Shown: positions 32,710-46,763, numbered from the stretch's first letter. The stretch is 64,000 bases of DNA from Moniliella sp. 'wahieum' (GCA_003971905.1 RSEE01000005.1:744001-808000); one strand, 5' to 3'. A program made the numbers and translations. Notes: a model not told the origin generated them from the sequence alone.

Positions 32710-34161
32710 GCCGCTCCGCCATCCCTCACCTTGGCCCCCGTTTGGCCCCACTCCGTTGTCCCTATCCCCTTACACCCCCTTGTTTCCTTCCACCCCCCCC
32801 CCCCTGCCTCCCCCATTGCCCTACTCTTTTATCCTGTTTACTAGTGTGCTTGTCGGTTCCTTTCGTTTTGATGATACCCCTTTTCTCTGTCCTCCCAATG
32901 TTCCCCCATTCTTTTGCCACTTGATTTCGGGGGACAGAATCATGTAGATGATGGGAGCCGCTCACGAGCTATGGCTTTTTGTTGCTTACATCCGAGAGCT
33001 ATGCACTGCCACGGGCCATAGTGATATGGGATAGCAAAAGGACGTGGTTGGGGTTCTGGGTGTCGGAAGCCAACAAGCACCCATTCTACTCCAACACATA
33101 ATAAGCGAGGGGATGACTCAAGCACGAGTTGCTCGCCGCAGGGTGCGTTGCTGGCAAACTGGGCGAACCAAAAGGAGAGGAGCCCACACGACGAGACAAA
33201 ACGGAAGGCCGAGGGGAAAGGGGGCCGGGAGCGGGACGCGGGACGCGGGGACGGGACAGCTAACTGGCGCGGCCGGGACGTCGTTGGAATGAAGCCGGGG
33301 GGTTATCGCGGCTGTGCGGGGGGAGGGCGTGGGGTACGCGAGTCTTTGCGGGTGGTCGCATTGGAAATGTGCGGGGGCAAAGCGGTGATGCGATCCCTAG
33401 AGCGTGGCGCCGAAATCAGCACCAAACCACACTTGATTGGGAAGAGGAAAGGTCGACCTATCTCCGGTGGGCGCCTTGGCCTCGGGTGCAAGGCGGTGGT
33501 TGATAATGTCTTGCTCACTGCAAGATCCACCCTGTGGTTCGATCGAGAGGTCGGGCGGGGGAGATGCGTTGGAAAGCATACGGTAGCTGGCGATGCATAA
33601 CGGGCCAGAAAGGGAACGCGCATCAAGTCACCGAGCAAAGGACACGACGCTGTTGCGGCGGTAGAGAGTGAAGAGAGCGTGTCTAGGTCGCGGTAATCTC
33701 CAGGTGATCAGGATCTTGTCGCCAACATGGGACCAGGAAATGTGCTCTTGGTGGAAGGATTGCGTATCGAGCGCATTAGTCGACGTGGCTGCCAGCGACA
33801 AGCTGGTGCGTGTTTCGGCGTCAGAAGATCGGAGGCTGTGGGCCAATGTGTTCGTCCTCAGCCAAGGTGCCAGCGTCGGGGCAGGATCGGCAGACTGGTA
33901 TACCACTTGATTCATCGGCATCCTCTGTCTCTTCCGCGTCGGTCCAAGGGCTGGTTGATATGGGTTGCGATTGAATCCAGTCCAGGGCGAGGGCTAGCGC
34001 CAACAAGGAGCGCCGCAGGCCACCAGTCAAGCATCCCTAGCTTCCAGTCCCATCTCCCGCTCCAACGTTCTCGTCATGCCCGCCCCAGGTCTATTCCAGC
34101 GCGCCAGAGTGCGCCGCCCTCGGCCTAGACACCGCCTCCGCGCGGGTGGAGGCGCTGCGCA
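32710..34161. other. Convergent intergenic region BCK1 / LRG1
   Basis: About 1.45 kb between 3' ends; 32710-32930 is pyrimidine-rich 3'-flank DNA. Positions 33397-34030 may contain a small minus-strand gene (listed separately). Nothing else recognised. Confidence 0.45.
33397..33921 (-). CDS. Possible small hypothetical gene, unrecognised
   Basis: On the minus strand the stretch reads like protein: SFHQEHISWSHVGDKILITW, then RLPRPRHALFTLYRRNSVVS, one in-frame TGA, and onward to SYRMLSNASPPPDLSIEP and NQVWFGADFGATL, ending at 33397. The amino-acid composition is non-repetitive, unlike nearby shadow frames. I recognise no family. The internal stop could be an error, a short intron or evidence that this is not coding. 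The N-terminal part (33921-34035) is unclear. Confidence 0.25.
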
Positions 34162-37100
34162 CTAACCGGCCGTGAGGGCGACGCAGGCACGCCAATCGAC
34201 GAAGGCACCGCCCGCACCGATCCGCGGCGAAGGGGACTGGCTAGGGTGCGCCTTGACCCCCATCCCCACCCCGATACCTGCATAGTTGCCCTGCAGCCCG
34301 TACGGCGCGTTGGCCGTGTACGCGTACGGAGCGGGGGGCGGCGGTCCAACTGGACCGGCGTGGCTCGCACCGCCCGCCATGGGGGAGGCAGCCTGGGCCG
34401 AGCTGACGAGCGCGCCGGGTACAAGGCTGCCCGGCATGAGCACCAGTCCGGCCCCTTGGGCCGGAGCAGGAGCCGGAGTAGGAGAGGTGGGGGCGGTGGA
34501 AGATCTGGGCCAGTACTCGTCCCAATCTCGGCCCCGACAGTCGCAGCGCCCATGCCCGTTGGGGTGGGTGAGATGTGGCCGTGGCCCGAGTGGCCATGCG
34601 AAGAGACGGAGGCGGGACCGGGGGAATGCGTCCGGGCCCCGGCTACAGGGCTGGTGCTGCGTACGCGATACGGTTCAGCGGGGTGAATACGAGGACCTGA
34701 GCCCGACGATCCTTGCCGTGTGGGCCCAGGAGGCAGAGGGGGGAACATGTACGCTGCCCTCCTCGTTCGCCGCTCGGTGCGCTGCCTCCGCTCGCACTCG
34801 CGCCTTGGCTCAGGGTCGTGGCGGAGGACGAAGGGTGCAACTGGCGCACATTGGGCGAGGAGAGGCCAGCCTGGTGCAAGGTCACAATACTAGCTGCCAA
34901 GTTAGCTCCCGCACTTTGCACCGACCCGCCCGGAGACGAGTGGGACGTTGCCATGTCGGCATAGCTGGGCGGGGCCAACGTCTGGCCACTGCTAGAGGGC
35001 TGCAGCCCCGAGTGAGGTTCGGGAGGCAAGGCAGAGGGGACGAAACTGCGTAACCAGTTGGACCCGGTGGTACCAGTGGGGGGTACGATGCCTGTGCATG
35101 GGGTTGGCCAGGCAAGAGCGAGCTGGTGGACTGGTGCCCGACAGAGCGACCTGGATAGCTTGGATTGGACGAAGCGACGGTCTTGCCCCGCATTCGCCCG
35201 AGTTGGATACCGACCTCCTCAGCCCCGCACCAGGGGACGGCAGGACTAAGGTGGTGGTGGAGGAAGTGGAGGAGGTGGAGGTGGGGGCGAGGCCCACACT
35301 AGCTGGGTCAACGGGCACCAGGTACTTTTCCATGCACTTGCGTACCACGTCCCGCGCACTGCCCGTCACGGCTAGGCCCAGTAACTCGGTATCCTCCAGC
35401 GGCGCCTTAAACTCCTTGGGCACAACCCAGAAGAGTTCTTGGTGCTGCAAGATGGCAAGCACCACATCGTTGGCGGGCAGCGCCGTGGACCGGTCTTCGG
35501 GTGCGGTGGTGGTGCGGCGGCATAGAGTAAGTTGGGGCCCAACACGGTGGCCAAATTGATCAAATCCATCCGCGATCCCGACTCGCCATCAATTTTCTCA
35601 AAGTTGGCTACCCACTTGATAAACGTAAACAGTTCCTCCATCGTGTCCCGGTGCGCGGCGGGCAGAAGGAGGCTGATGTACCGCAGGGCACGGATGCGCT
35701 CCTTTTTGTTCTCCATCTCTTGAGCGGCCATGTAGAGGGGATAGAGACGGAAAGTGAGCAGCGGATCGGGCAGTTCGCGCAGGAACCGTTTGAGGAACGC
35801 GGCCAACTGAATCACATTGTCATCCAGCATCCGGGACTCGAACGGACCCCCCCGGTCCACCAGGTCAGCTACTTCCTTGAGTTTGCGAATGTTGCCGTTT
35901 TTGCGGAAGATGCCTTCAATGCTTGGATCTGTTGCACAGCACGCACGGTCAGAAACTCGGATCCAAATCCATCCCAAACACAGCACACACATACCTAGGT
36001 AGCGCATCGCTCTGATAATTCGTTCAGCAAGCTGGGGATCTTAATGTAGACCCCGGTCGATGTCGACATGGTTTCGGTGCCGTGGTTGGTGATCAGGGTC
36101 GGAAGGGGAACGCCAAAGATGGCACCCCGCCGCGCTTGTGGTTGGTCTTGGGCTTTTGGAAAAGTTTGCCCCAAAAGTTGCCCTTGCGTGGTTCGGAGGA
36201 TTCTAGCAAAAAGTCCTCGGACGAGAAGAATTCTTCGAGGTTCACCTGGGCACGGAGCTCGGGCGTAGCCACACCACTTGGCAACGTTCTTCCGCTGCCG
36301 ACTTGTCGTGCTCCCCGGCCAATCCTTACCGTCGGCCGCGTCGGCCGAGAAGGACTTGGTGGGTGGGCGGCGGGGGGGCATGGAAATGCCCAGTTGGTGA
36401 TCAGGCAGGCAAGCGCCATGCACTTGATGACCAAGCGCTGGTCGGCGCAAGCGAAGCAATGAACGGCATGTCGGCATCCTGTTCCGGCCACGTCCAACTG
36501 GTTCGTCACGTCGTCCAAGTTCATCGGCGCCTCGGGGGGTTCGAGGCCCTGGGGGTCGGCTACCGTGTCCTCTTGGATTTGGACTTCGGTATTGGCTCGA
36601 CGCCAGGTCGGACGTTGAGGCTGCGACGAGTCAGATGGGGGACGAGGAAGGAGCTTGTCCACCCGATCGGCCGAGGTGGAGCGATCGCCAGACAATCCAC
36701 TCCTGCCGCCCAGTCCGGCACCCGGCGAGGGCAGCAGCCTCTCTCGTCCCTGGCCCAACGAAAGCGGGGGCCGGGTCGGGCCCGAAGCGGTCGGCTGGGA
36801 AAAGTAGTCCCCACCGGCCCCCGTCATCTCAATGGCAGGCGGCTGGGGACTGGGAAGGGCATTGGGTGTGCCTGTTGCCACCCCAGTCGTCTTGCCGCTA
36901 GGCCCTCGTACCACTGTCGAAATATGAGGCACCTTTGCCTTGGAGTCGACCTTGCGATCGAGCGACAAGTTGGACCGCGCCGTACGCCGGCGCATGTGGC
37001 CCTCGATTGAATTGGTCGACACTGCGCTGACTACCGTCGACGATCGCGTCAGTGCACCCGCATCTGCACCCGCACCCACACCCGGCGCAAGCAGCTCCCT

Positions 37101-40100
37101 TGATGCCTGCTCTTGCGAAGTACCAAGCGTCACGGAACTGGCGGTAGAGCCGGGTCCGGTCAAGGCATCCCGTACGGGCGGCCAGTAGATCATCCCACGC
37201 CGCTTCAGCTGATAAAACAGGCGCATCAAAGCAACCCGAAGCAAAAAGGTGTACTGTTCCAAGCGTGTGATGCGGATCACGCCTCGCGTCGTAGCGTGCC
37301 TGTGATCCGTTCACATTCGGCACACAACGGCACGTAGCTCGTGCCGTGTGCCGGCTTGGACGAAGGCGACGCTCCCTGTCCTGCAGGTGGAGGAGGCAAG
37401 ATGGTATCTTCTTGGGGAAGCGGACTTGGATCGGACGCTGCGGTGGGCTTGGAGGTCCAGCGGCGCGTCTCCACTCCAAACTGGTCGATGGGCCAAGCGT
37501 CTGGGCACCGTCGATCGATTTGGTAAAGGCGTGATGCGCAACTCGGACGCCTGTGCCGCAGTGGGATGGGGTGGCGTAGGACCTGCTGCCGGGGGGCAGG
37601 CCGATCCCCTCGGTCCTTCTTGGGCAGCCAGCCTGTGGTAGGGCGGGTGCACTTGTCACAGCGGAAGCAGCACAAGTGCCAGCGAGTTTTGTTGTTGAGC
37701 GCAAAACACTCTTCCTCCACTGTTTGGTGACAAAAGGCACATAGGTCCGTCGAGGCAGATCCCGAGCGGGATTTGGAGGAAGAGGCAGCCGAACCGGGGG
37801 TAAGACGCCATGGCATGTCGCGCGGAATGGTCGTGTAGCCACAGCCAATGTCCTGTCCCTCCGTCTCTTTGGGGGCACCTCCGTCGTGCGTCCAAACTGT
37901 TCGAGACATACGAGTTGGTTAAGGAACTTGTCAAACACCGCATTGTCCCGCAGATGCACGGCACCCATGAGCGCAAGACGAATCAAGATCTTAAGGCACT
38001 GGGCCATACCCGTTATGTGGGGTACCAGCTCGTGCGCCAAGGTGGAAGAAGGCGGGGTTGTGATGCCCCCCGCAGCAATCGGAGGAGGCGAAGAAGCCGT
38101 TTGCGTGCTGGGGAGGGCGAGAGAGAATGCTGAAAAGTTGACGATTCTTTTGCAGGCATACGAGCATCGCGCAGCGGAACCAGCCACGCAGGCTTGGGCG
38201 GTGCTTGAGCTCGTCCCAGGGGCCGGGAGAGCGCCGGGGCACCGTCACCAGACTGGTACGCAGTCGGATCCTCATCTTGCGAAGGGGGGTTGACCTCGCG
38301 GGAGCGCTCTCTAGCTTATCGATCGCAGCAAAAAGCACCTCGACGTGGAAGACAAATTTGTCCGCCATGTTGATCCCGCCCAGATAATTGCCCGCGGCGA
38401 CCAAACGCTGCATGTTGGCGATGCATGAAGCCGAAGACTCCTCAAAACCCGAGAGCACATTCCACACCCGCAACACTCGCTCCTCCATTGCCTTTTGCTT
38501 GGCCTTGAGAGACTCGGGGGTCTCGAGCGTCTCGAGTTTGAGCGCTCGCTGCAACACAGCCGGATTCATACCGGAATCCGTCGTGTCTTTCGGTTCATCC
38601 TCATTGGACATAATCGCAAGAGCAGATCCCTCTCCCGCCTCCCTTTTCGGTTCGATCTGGCCCGACCCGGGGGAATCCTCATCGTCAGGGGAAAGTTTGA
38701 CGTTCCAAAACTAAGATACAATGCACCTGGGTTAGCTAACCTGTCTGTCCGTGAAAAAAAAAAAGAGATGAAAGAAGGTAACATACTTGTTGATCATGTA
38801 GCACTCGGGGTGCCAAGTCTCGGTGTGGCCGTTGCGGCCAAATTCAACAAACTGGCGCAGGATGGCAGTCTTGCACCCCTCACAGGCGACGGCAAAGCGT
38901 GTCGAGTAGTGAAAGTGGCAGTAGACCTTTTTATCATGCTCATAGTAGGCATCTTGCGGACCAAAAACGACATCACACAACGAGCAGGTAAAGTGCTCAA
39001 TGTGGAACTTTTGGTTGAGCGCAGTAATGTAGGAGCCGCGGAGAGCGTTGCCACACTTGGCGCAGATCAGTTCCAAGCGACGGAAATAATCGCGCTCGCA
39101 CAGCGCATACCGTTCCCCCGTCTTGTTCGGGTCGTTGGGGAAAAATTTGGACGCTACATTCACTCCACAGTCGCGACAGCAAAAACAGTCGTAATGGTAT
39201 ACGGTGCCCAATGCCCGTACAAACTGCCCGCTCATCCGCTTGCCGCAACCGGCACAGTAAGTGACCCGCCCAGCGGATTTGGTGCGAGGCTTGTTGCGGG
39301 AGGGATCGCGACCATTCTCATCGTCTCGGTCCCGGCGTCGCCCTGAGGCGCCTTCCCCGGTCCCATCGGTGGAATCAGAGAGGGAGACGCGGGCCGGAGC
39401 CACTTGGATCGCTAGGCCCGTTGCTTCCTGTGGGAACAAGAGTATCGTTCGAGGAAGGGTGGCCGTTGCTGGTCGAAGCAGCGTAAACATGGGGAGGAAC
39501 GTGCTGGCCAAACGAGGAAGAATCGCCTGGATGGGTGTGAGCATGTCCGTTGGACGACCCTGGGGCTGGATTAACCCAGGGCGCAGATGACTGCAGAGCA
39601 TCATTTTCTGTCGCTGCACGTCTCTGAACAACAAGATGAGAGGGGGATTCGGGCCTTGGTTTCGGACTGGACTCGGACCGTCTCGCGGACTGGCTGGGCA
39701 ACGAAGGTGCAAGCCAGGAGCCGGTGGGATGGGGAGGAACGGGAGATGGTCTCTCCATCTCGGGCGACGAGGTGGTGAGCATGGGCACCAAAAATGTCGA
39801 AGACCCTGAGGGCAAATCGGTGCGGTAGCTCTGGGCCGACGAACCAGGCCGCAAGCCCGAATTGGGAGGGGTTGAGGAGAAGGATGGCAACGAGTTGGAC
39901 ATGACCATCAAGGAGGAGGGCGAAAGAGGGCGCGAGCGGTTGGGCGTCGCTGGCCGTTGTGGATCCGAGGGAAGTGGGGTAAGCATCGGATGGGTGGCGG
40001 ACGAAGGAAGATAGGGGTCGTGCGGATGCCGAAGATCGCGCGGGGGGTGTGGTACAGGGACGGAGACCGGAGGCTGGTGTCGGACGGAGCCGGGCTGCTC

Positions 40101-40212
40101 GGGCGGGGCGGTCTCCGACGCGGCTGTTGCTTCGGGGGGTGGTAGCACGGGGTGCCAGGGCATGGTCCAGGGAAGACAACTCGGACGTGCTGCTGGCCAT
40201 GTCGGGGGCCAT
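34162..40212 (-). CDS. LRG1: LIM-domain RhoGAP, Lrg1-type
   Basis: The start ATG at 40212 gives MAPDMASSTSELSSLDHALA, then a long Pro/Ser-rich region. LIM1 (39080-39256) begins YCAGCGKRMSGQFVRALG; LIM2 (about 38900-39070) begins ICAKCGNALRGSYITALNQK; LIM3 (38717-38895) reads CEGCKTAILRQFVEFGRNGH, TWHPECYMINK and, after a 76-bp intron (38711-38786), FWNV. A further LIM-like motif DLCAFCHQTVEEECF lies near 37750, then VIRITRLEQYTFLLRVALMR. The RhoGAP domain (about 35370-36110) includes GVYIKIPSLLNELSERCAT, a 66-bp intron (35929-35994), DPSIEGIFRKNGNIRKLKEV with the arginine finger, and NVIQLAAFLKRFLRELPDPL. The C-terminus is Ser/Pro/Gly-rich and stops at 34162. This domain order is that of Lrg1, a GAP for Rho1 in glucan synthesis and polarity. 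Several frame shifts occur along the gene. Confidence 0.9.
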
Positions 40213-41074
40213 GGCGGGGGGCGGGGTCGGAGGCGGAGGCGGAGGCGGGAGCGGGAGGGGAGGCAGAGACAAAGGCAGAGGCACAGGGTAAAGTATCACG
40301 CATCGCAGAGGCCGAAAGGCGGGGAGGGGCATACGAGGGTCAGGACGCGCCGGCGACGTGGCAGCCGAGGTGGAGGCGGGGGCCGATGCAGGCAGTGGCG
40401 ATGACGGCGGTGGTTGGAAGGCTACGCCCAGGCCACGCTCCAGCTGGAGGATGAGGCGTGCGGTGGAGGACGAGGGCAGGGGGGACGCGGGCGGGGGCGA
40501 GGGCACGGTGGGCCGGCGCGTGAGGGGCCAGCGCGGCGCCCTGCGTGTCGGGGGAAGGCAGGTTGGGCGCGTGCGCCTGCATGGCGAGGGAGGCCGAGGG
40601 GGGTGGAGGGGGGGGCTGGCACGGACGCGGGCAGGCAGAGGAGCAGGCGCAGGAGCAGGCGCAGGAGCAGACACAGGAACAGACGCAGCGCAGACGCAGG
40701 AGCAGCACCAACACCACCGCCAGCAGCAGCGCCGAAGACGACGGCGACGATGTTGGCGACGGCGGCGGGGCAGCGGCAATGACGAATGCTATAGCACGCC
40801 GGGTCGCCGCCTCGCCGGGCGCCCGTGTCCAGCCGCAGGCACCAGACCAGAGCCAGCACACCACGCCCACCCCCCCACGCAGTACGCCGCACTGCTGCCG
40901 ACGCCGCGGCGCGCGGCACCAGGCAGCCACCAGCGACGCGTGACCCGTACCTGGCCGGTGACCTCACCACATCGCCCCTCCGCCCCACCCGTCGCACATC
41001 ACACGACATGTCACAGTGGCACGTCACCTGCATCCACGCGCCCAATGCCACACGCGGCCCCATCACACACACCT

Positions 41075-41086
41075 GTCACATGTCAC
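41075..41086 (+). promoter_or_regulatory. GTCACATGTCAC motif, copy 3
   Basis: Exact 12-mer about 860 bp upstream of LRG1, inside a 100-bp cluster of GTCAC/GTCAT half-sites. Confidence 0.45.
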
Positions 41087-42148
41087 ACGTCATGTCACAT
41101 CGCTGCCCTCGAGCGGCCACCGTAACGCCCCGCGCCTGGCAGCGGCAAGCGCGTGGCGCTGGCGTGGTGCGATGTGGGAGGCACCATGCATCATGCGTCA
41201 TGCACCAGCCCCACGCTAGTGTGCGCCGCGCTGCAACCCTACTGCCCTCGCCGGTGTCCGGTGTCCCTGTCCGGTGTGCCTCTCCGATCCCCCAATGCGC
41301 CACACCGCACAACGTGCAACGGCGCATGGGGGGGCAGCCCACTGCCTGGCTCTCATCATGCATCATGCATCAGTATCACGCTCCATGCATCAGCCATCCT
41401 GCATGCATGCGCTCCCATTCCGCTGCTGCTGGGCGCCAAGCAAGCGGCCCTGATCGGCACGGGGGGCCTACTGCGCGCTTTTCTACACAGGCTGCCACCT
41501 GCTCCCGCCTGCTCCCGCCTGCTGCCGCTTGCGCGCCGCCACAGCCGTCACGCGACTGTCGCTCGTCACCCGTCAACGCATCACCGCAGTCCTGCGGCCT
41601 CCGGCGCGGCGCTGGCTGAGGGACGAGTGGCTAGTGGGAGCAGCCAAACGCCGCCCACGCAGCCGATTATGTCAGCCCCCCCGTGCAGCTCCCGAGGGCC
41701 TGCGGCGAGCGAGGGCGGCTGGCCAGCGCTTGGGGCATAGCGCAAGTGTCGGATTCCGAGGGTGCCTTGCCACCCAGCCCCGCCTCCCAGCACAGTCACC
41801 GTCACACCCGCCACCCCGAAGCGGCTTGGACTCTGGTGCTGCCCAAATGGCAGAACCTGTGGGCACGTCCGCCTCGCGTCCGCCTCCTTCCCCATCGACC
41901 ATCCCAGCCCGCATTCGGCCCCTCCGGAGCGACCCCCCCCAAATTTCACACCCCAGTCTTTCTTCATCGATTATCCATCTCACCCTGCTCTCTCGGCTTG
42001 GGCGGCGCGCAGTTGCTGGGTTATTCAACGTGGACAGATGTCATGTCAAGTTGACACGTTGACCCATCTCCGGCGTCCGGCCGCAACAACAGCCCACTGC
42101 AGGTTGGTCAGTTGGTCGCATCGCTCGGAATGCGCCGCAGGCGTAGTG

Positions 42149-42370
42149 GGTTGAGAGGCACCGGGTGGCTCGTGTGTTTGTAGGCCCAGAGTTCCGTTGT
42201 TTTCTCACTTGCGGGTTCCTTGCTCCGCAGCCTATAGAACCCCTGGTGACGAATGTCTTCTTGCATGTTCCTTTGTAGGTCTGGTTGGTTGGTTTTGACC
42301 ACCACTAGTGCGACTGCATCGCCGCCGAGGACCATCACGACTCTTAGGTCTCCTCATAATCGGGCACGCT
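42149..42370 (+). repeat. Dispersed repeat of unknown class, copy A
   Basis: Resembles 55671-55910 in the same orientation. Shared blocks in order are CGGGTGGCTCGTG, TTCGTTGTTTT-like, TTCCGCAGC, CCCCTGGTG, a GTTGGTTGG-like block before GACCACCAC, GAGGACCATCA and AGGTCTC. By eye the two copies are about 65-70 percent alike with several length differences. It could be a SINE-like element or a solo terminal repeat; no coding capacity. Confidence 0.6.
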
Positions 42371-42710
42371 TCCTGCATCAGCGACCACAATGTAAAAAAC
42401 AATCTTGTTGCCTCCTAACCACCTACCCCTCCAACCATTGTTGCTTGCCGGTTGATGAGCGTCGAGCAGCACCTAAAGATGATCTCTCCGCTCCCCAGAT
42501 GTACGAAACAGCCTATCACCCGTTCCCCAGCTACATAGAGCGGGGCCGCATGTCCTATGCCTATATGCACCCAAGGAAAGAAGAGGGGGTGAGCAGAGGT
42601 GCGTCCGATTAGCAGATGAGTAACGTGTGGGTCCCACACGCATCGAGACTGGGAGGCAAGGCGCCAGCGCCCTTTTTGGGGGGGTCCCAGTATCATTGCA
42701 GCATGCCAGT

Positions 42711-43846
42711 TCAAGGATCCCTAGAGTAGTTGCCCGGAAAGACGCCTTGGATGCCATTTACTTTCCCGGTCCACCAATCTTCTCGTGAATCAGTGCGGGA
42801 GACGAGCTCAATCTTGTCACCGGCGGCAAAAGAAAGGTCGCCTTCGGCCTGGGCTGTAAAGTCAAAGAGGGCAATGACGTAGGGCGGCAAGTCGGCTTCC
42901 AGCCCGGCCTTCTCCTTCTCCTTTTCCGGCTCCTCGGGCCCACCGAAGGCGGGTCAGCCTGCTCTTCGTTTGTCTGGGGCCCGCGACCGGCAGCTTGGAG
43001 AATTTGCGCGCTAGATAAAGGTGGTTTGTGCAGAGTCAAGTCGTCAATCTGCTTGCCCGCATCTCCCAATGCCGCAGTGTAATCCGACTTGACCTGCGCC
43101 AGCTTGATATTGATCACCACCTTATCCTCGGCGAAACGTTGAATGGCCTTGAAGGAGAGGTAAAAAATGTTGAGCTGGAGGTAGTACAAGGTATGCCAGA
43201 GCGGCGCCATCAGCTTGACCGCCAAGACAAAGAACTTGGGCAGCTCATCCTTGAGCGCATTGGTAAAGTATTCATAGTCCGCCTTGGCCACCTCATACTC
43301 CTGCTCCGCCTTGGACAGGTGGGACTCATCGCGGCTGGACTTGACCTCCTTGTCCTTCACCTTGTTATAGGACGCGGTGTGGCGCTCCAAGTCGACCAGC
43401 TTGTGGTTGCGCTTGGTAATGTTTTTGCGGATGGCTTGCACAGCCGCCTTGAGATCCCGGAGCGGGTAGATGATTCGCGTCTCGAGCAATTCCACCTCGG
43501 GCGTCAAGGTCTCCTGCAGCTCAGTCAGGAGGGTCCGGTAGGCAGGCAACTGTTCCAGCGACTTGAGCGCTTGGGGGTAGGCGTCGGCCAAGTCGCCTCC
43601 CTCGCTGCCAAGCGGCGCACACATCGTGGAAAAGCCCTCTCCAAACGCAATCTCGGACGTGAGCATGTTCTGCACACTTTCGTAGTAAGAAGCCGCGTCC
43701 TTGCGCAGACGCAGAGTAGCCCCCTCCAGCTCGCCAAACCGTTTGGCCAGCGCATCAAACTCGGCGTCGGCAGGCTTTTGGGTGCTGCCAAAGCCAGAGG
43801 AGAGCATGTGCGGCGCACGCGCGATGGCCTTGGTGAAGCCACGCAT
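42711..43846 (-). CDS. N-BAR/SH3 amphiphysin-like protein (Rvs167/Hob1 type)
   Basis: The start at 43846 gives [20 protein letters not shown], the amphipathic N-terminal helix of BAR proteins. The BAR domain (about 43060-43790) includes [29 protein letters not shown] and [17 protein letters not shown] short linker leads to a C-terminal SH3 domain (42715-42900): [47 protein letters not shown], stop at 42711. Such proteins bend membrane at endocytic sites and bind actin regulators (family knowledge). One indel near 42945 lies between BAR and SH3. The frame is open upstream to ATG-like 44023, but that extension lacks BAR features. No Gly/Pro/Ala-rich central region as in yeast Rvs167, so it is closer to the compact Hob1 form. 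Confidence 0.92.
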
Positions 43847-45360
<1,514 letters not shown>

Positions 45361-46300
45361 ATGGGCGCTACTCGTGGTCAGAAGGAAGCTTGGTTTACCA
45401 AGCTCAACGAGCTGCTTGAGGCTTACCAATCGATCTTCTTTGTCAACGTGGACAATGTCGGTTCGCAGCAGATGCACCAGATTCGTGCTGCTCTCCGCGG
45501 CAAGGCGGTCGTGCTGATGGGCAAGAACACCATGGCCCGCCGTGCCATTCGCCAGATTCTTGGCGAGAAGCCGCAGTACGAGAAGATCCTGCCCGCTGTC
45601 CGCGGCAACATTGGGTTTGTCTTCACCAACGACGACCTGAAGGAGGTTCGCGACCTGATCCTGGAGAACCGTGTCGCTGCCCCCGCTCGTGCTGGTGCCT
45701 TTGCGCCCGCCGATGTGGTTGTCAAGGCCGGCAACACTGGTATGGAGCCCGGCAAGACCTCGTTCTTCCAGGCGCTTAACATCCCCACCAAGATTGCCCG
45801 TGGTACCATTGAGATTGTGTCGGACGTGCGTGTGGTTGAGGGTGGCACGCGTGTCGGCACTTCGGAGGCGACGCTGCTCAACATGCTTAACATCTCGCCC
45901 TTCACCTACGGTATGAGCGTCACCTCGATCTACGACAACGGCAACGTGTTTGACAACTCGGTGCTGACGTCAAGGAGGAGGACCTTGTGGCCTCGTTCCT
46001 GGCTGGTGTGCGCCAGATCGCTTCCATCTCGCTCGCGATCAACTACCCTACGATCGTCTCGGTTACCCACTCGCTCGTCAACACCTACAAGGACCTCATC
46101 GCCATTGCTTTGGCGACCGAGATTGACTTTGAGGGCGCCGCTCAGGCCAAGGAGTACCTCGCCAACCCGGAGGCGTTCGCCGTCGCGGCCCCCCGGCTGC
46201 TGCTGCTGGCGGCGCCGCCGAGGCTGCTGCCCCTGCCGAGGAGAAGAAGGAGGAGGAGGAGGAGTCTGACGACGACATGGGCTTTGGTCTGTTCGACTAA
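45361..46300 (+). CDS. RPP0: 60S acidic ribosomal protein P0
   Basis: Stalk-base protein of the large subunit. Begins [20 protein letters not shown] and is conserved through [60 protein letters not shown] and [13 protein letters not shown]. The second half continues [20 protein letters not shown] and the tail ends with the canonical acidic [13 protein letters not shown], stop at 46298-46300. Two indels break the frame: one base missing near 45966 (VLD-VKEED) and one change near 46190 in a C-run before the Ala-rich hinge. Both lie in a gene that cannot be lost, so they calibrate the error rate of this sequence. No coding introns. Confidence 0.97.
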
Positions 46301-46763
46301 ACGCCTATCTTGTGCGGCTGGCTGGGTTGTTCCTTGACGAGAAACAGCATTGTTGTGGGAAGCCAGACTGGGTTGTGCCTTGCTTGGACATGGTGTGGAG
46401 GGGCAGGAAATAGGAGCAAGTAGCGGGCAACATGTAATGTAACGCCGGCGCGGTGGATGGCAGACGAATGAAAGTTTGCAGCTCGTGCACGCCCAGGCCG
46501 GCGAGGGCAGAGATAGGGTCAGACTGAGTGCGCGAGATCGCCGCGCGTGCTCTTCCGGCCCGGGCCCCCGCCTCGCGCTCGCCTCCCCCACCACCTCTCT
46601 CTTGGCGGAGGCGGTCGTGGCGAACACCAAAAGCCAGGCCAGGCGCCGAGCATGGACGCTAGTCTGGCGCGTCTGGGCACCATCCTCTGGCCCTGGGGCG
46701 CTGCTCCGCCGAGCAGCAGCACCCGCCCCACCCCCACCCCCACCAGCCCCCGCCCGTCCAGCC
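46301..46763. other. Intergenic region RPP0 / CCZ1-like
   Basis: About 460 bp between two plus-strand genes. Open frames continue into it from the CCZ1-like gene, so part may be coding leader. Nothing else recognised. Confidence 0.35.

Larger units (their letters stand above)
40213..42710. other. 2.5-kb intergenic region upstream of LRG1
   Basis: 40213-40930 is G-rich low complexity with (GCAGGAGCAG)-like repeats at 40630-40710. 40936-40941 holds ACGCGT; 40990-41100 is dense in GTCAC, including the 12-mer at 41075-41086. CATGCATC repeats occur at 41187-41210 and 41357-41410. A dispersed repeat lies at 42149-42370. No gene recognised. Confidence 0.5.

Noticed and set aside
33148-33600. 150-residue plus-strand Gly/Arg-rich frame
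   Set aside because: Low-complexity shadow; the opposite strand has more protein-like composition.
40300-41070. Long overlapping frames on both strands upstream of LRG1
   Set aside because: GC-rich repeats keep all frames open; no conserved motif, and the LRG1 start at 40212 is better supported.
45361-46300. RPP0, RPS27a, CAF1 and RPN10 as pseudogenes
   Set aside because: Breaks are single bases in otherwise perfectly conserved essential genes with intact introns and termini; sequence error explains them better.
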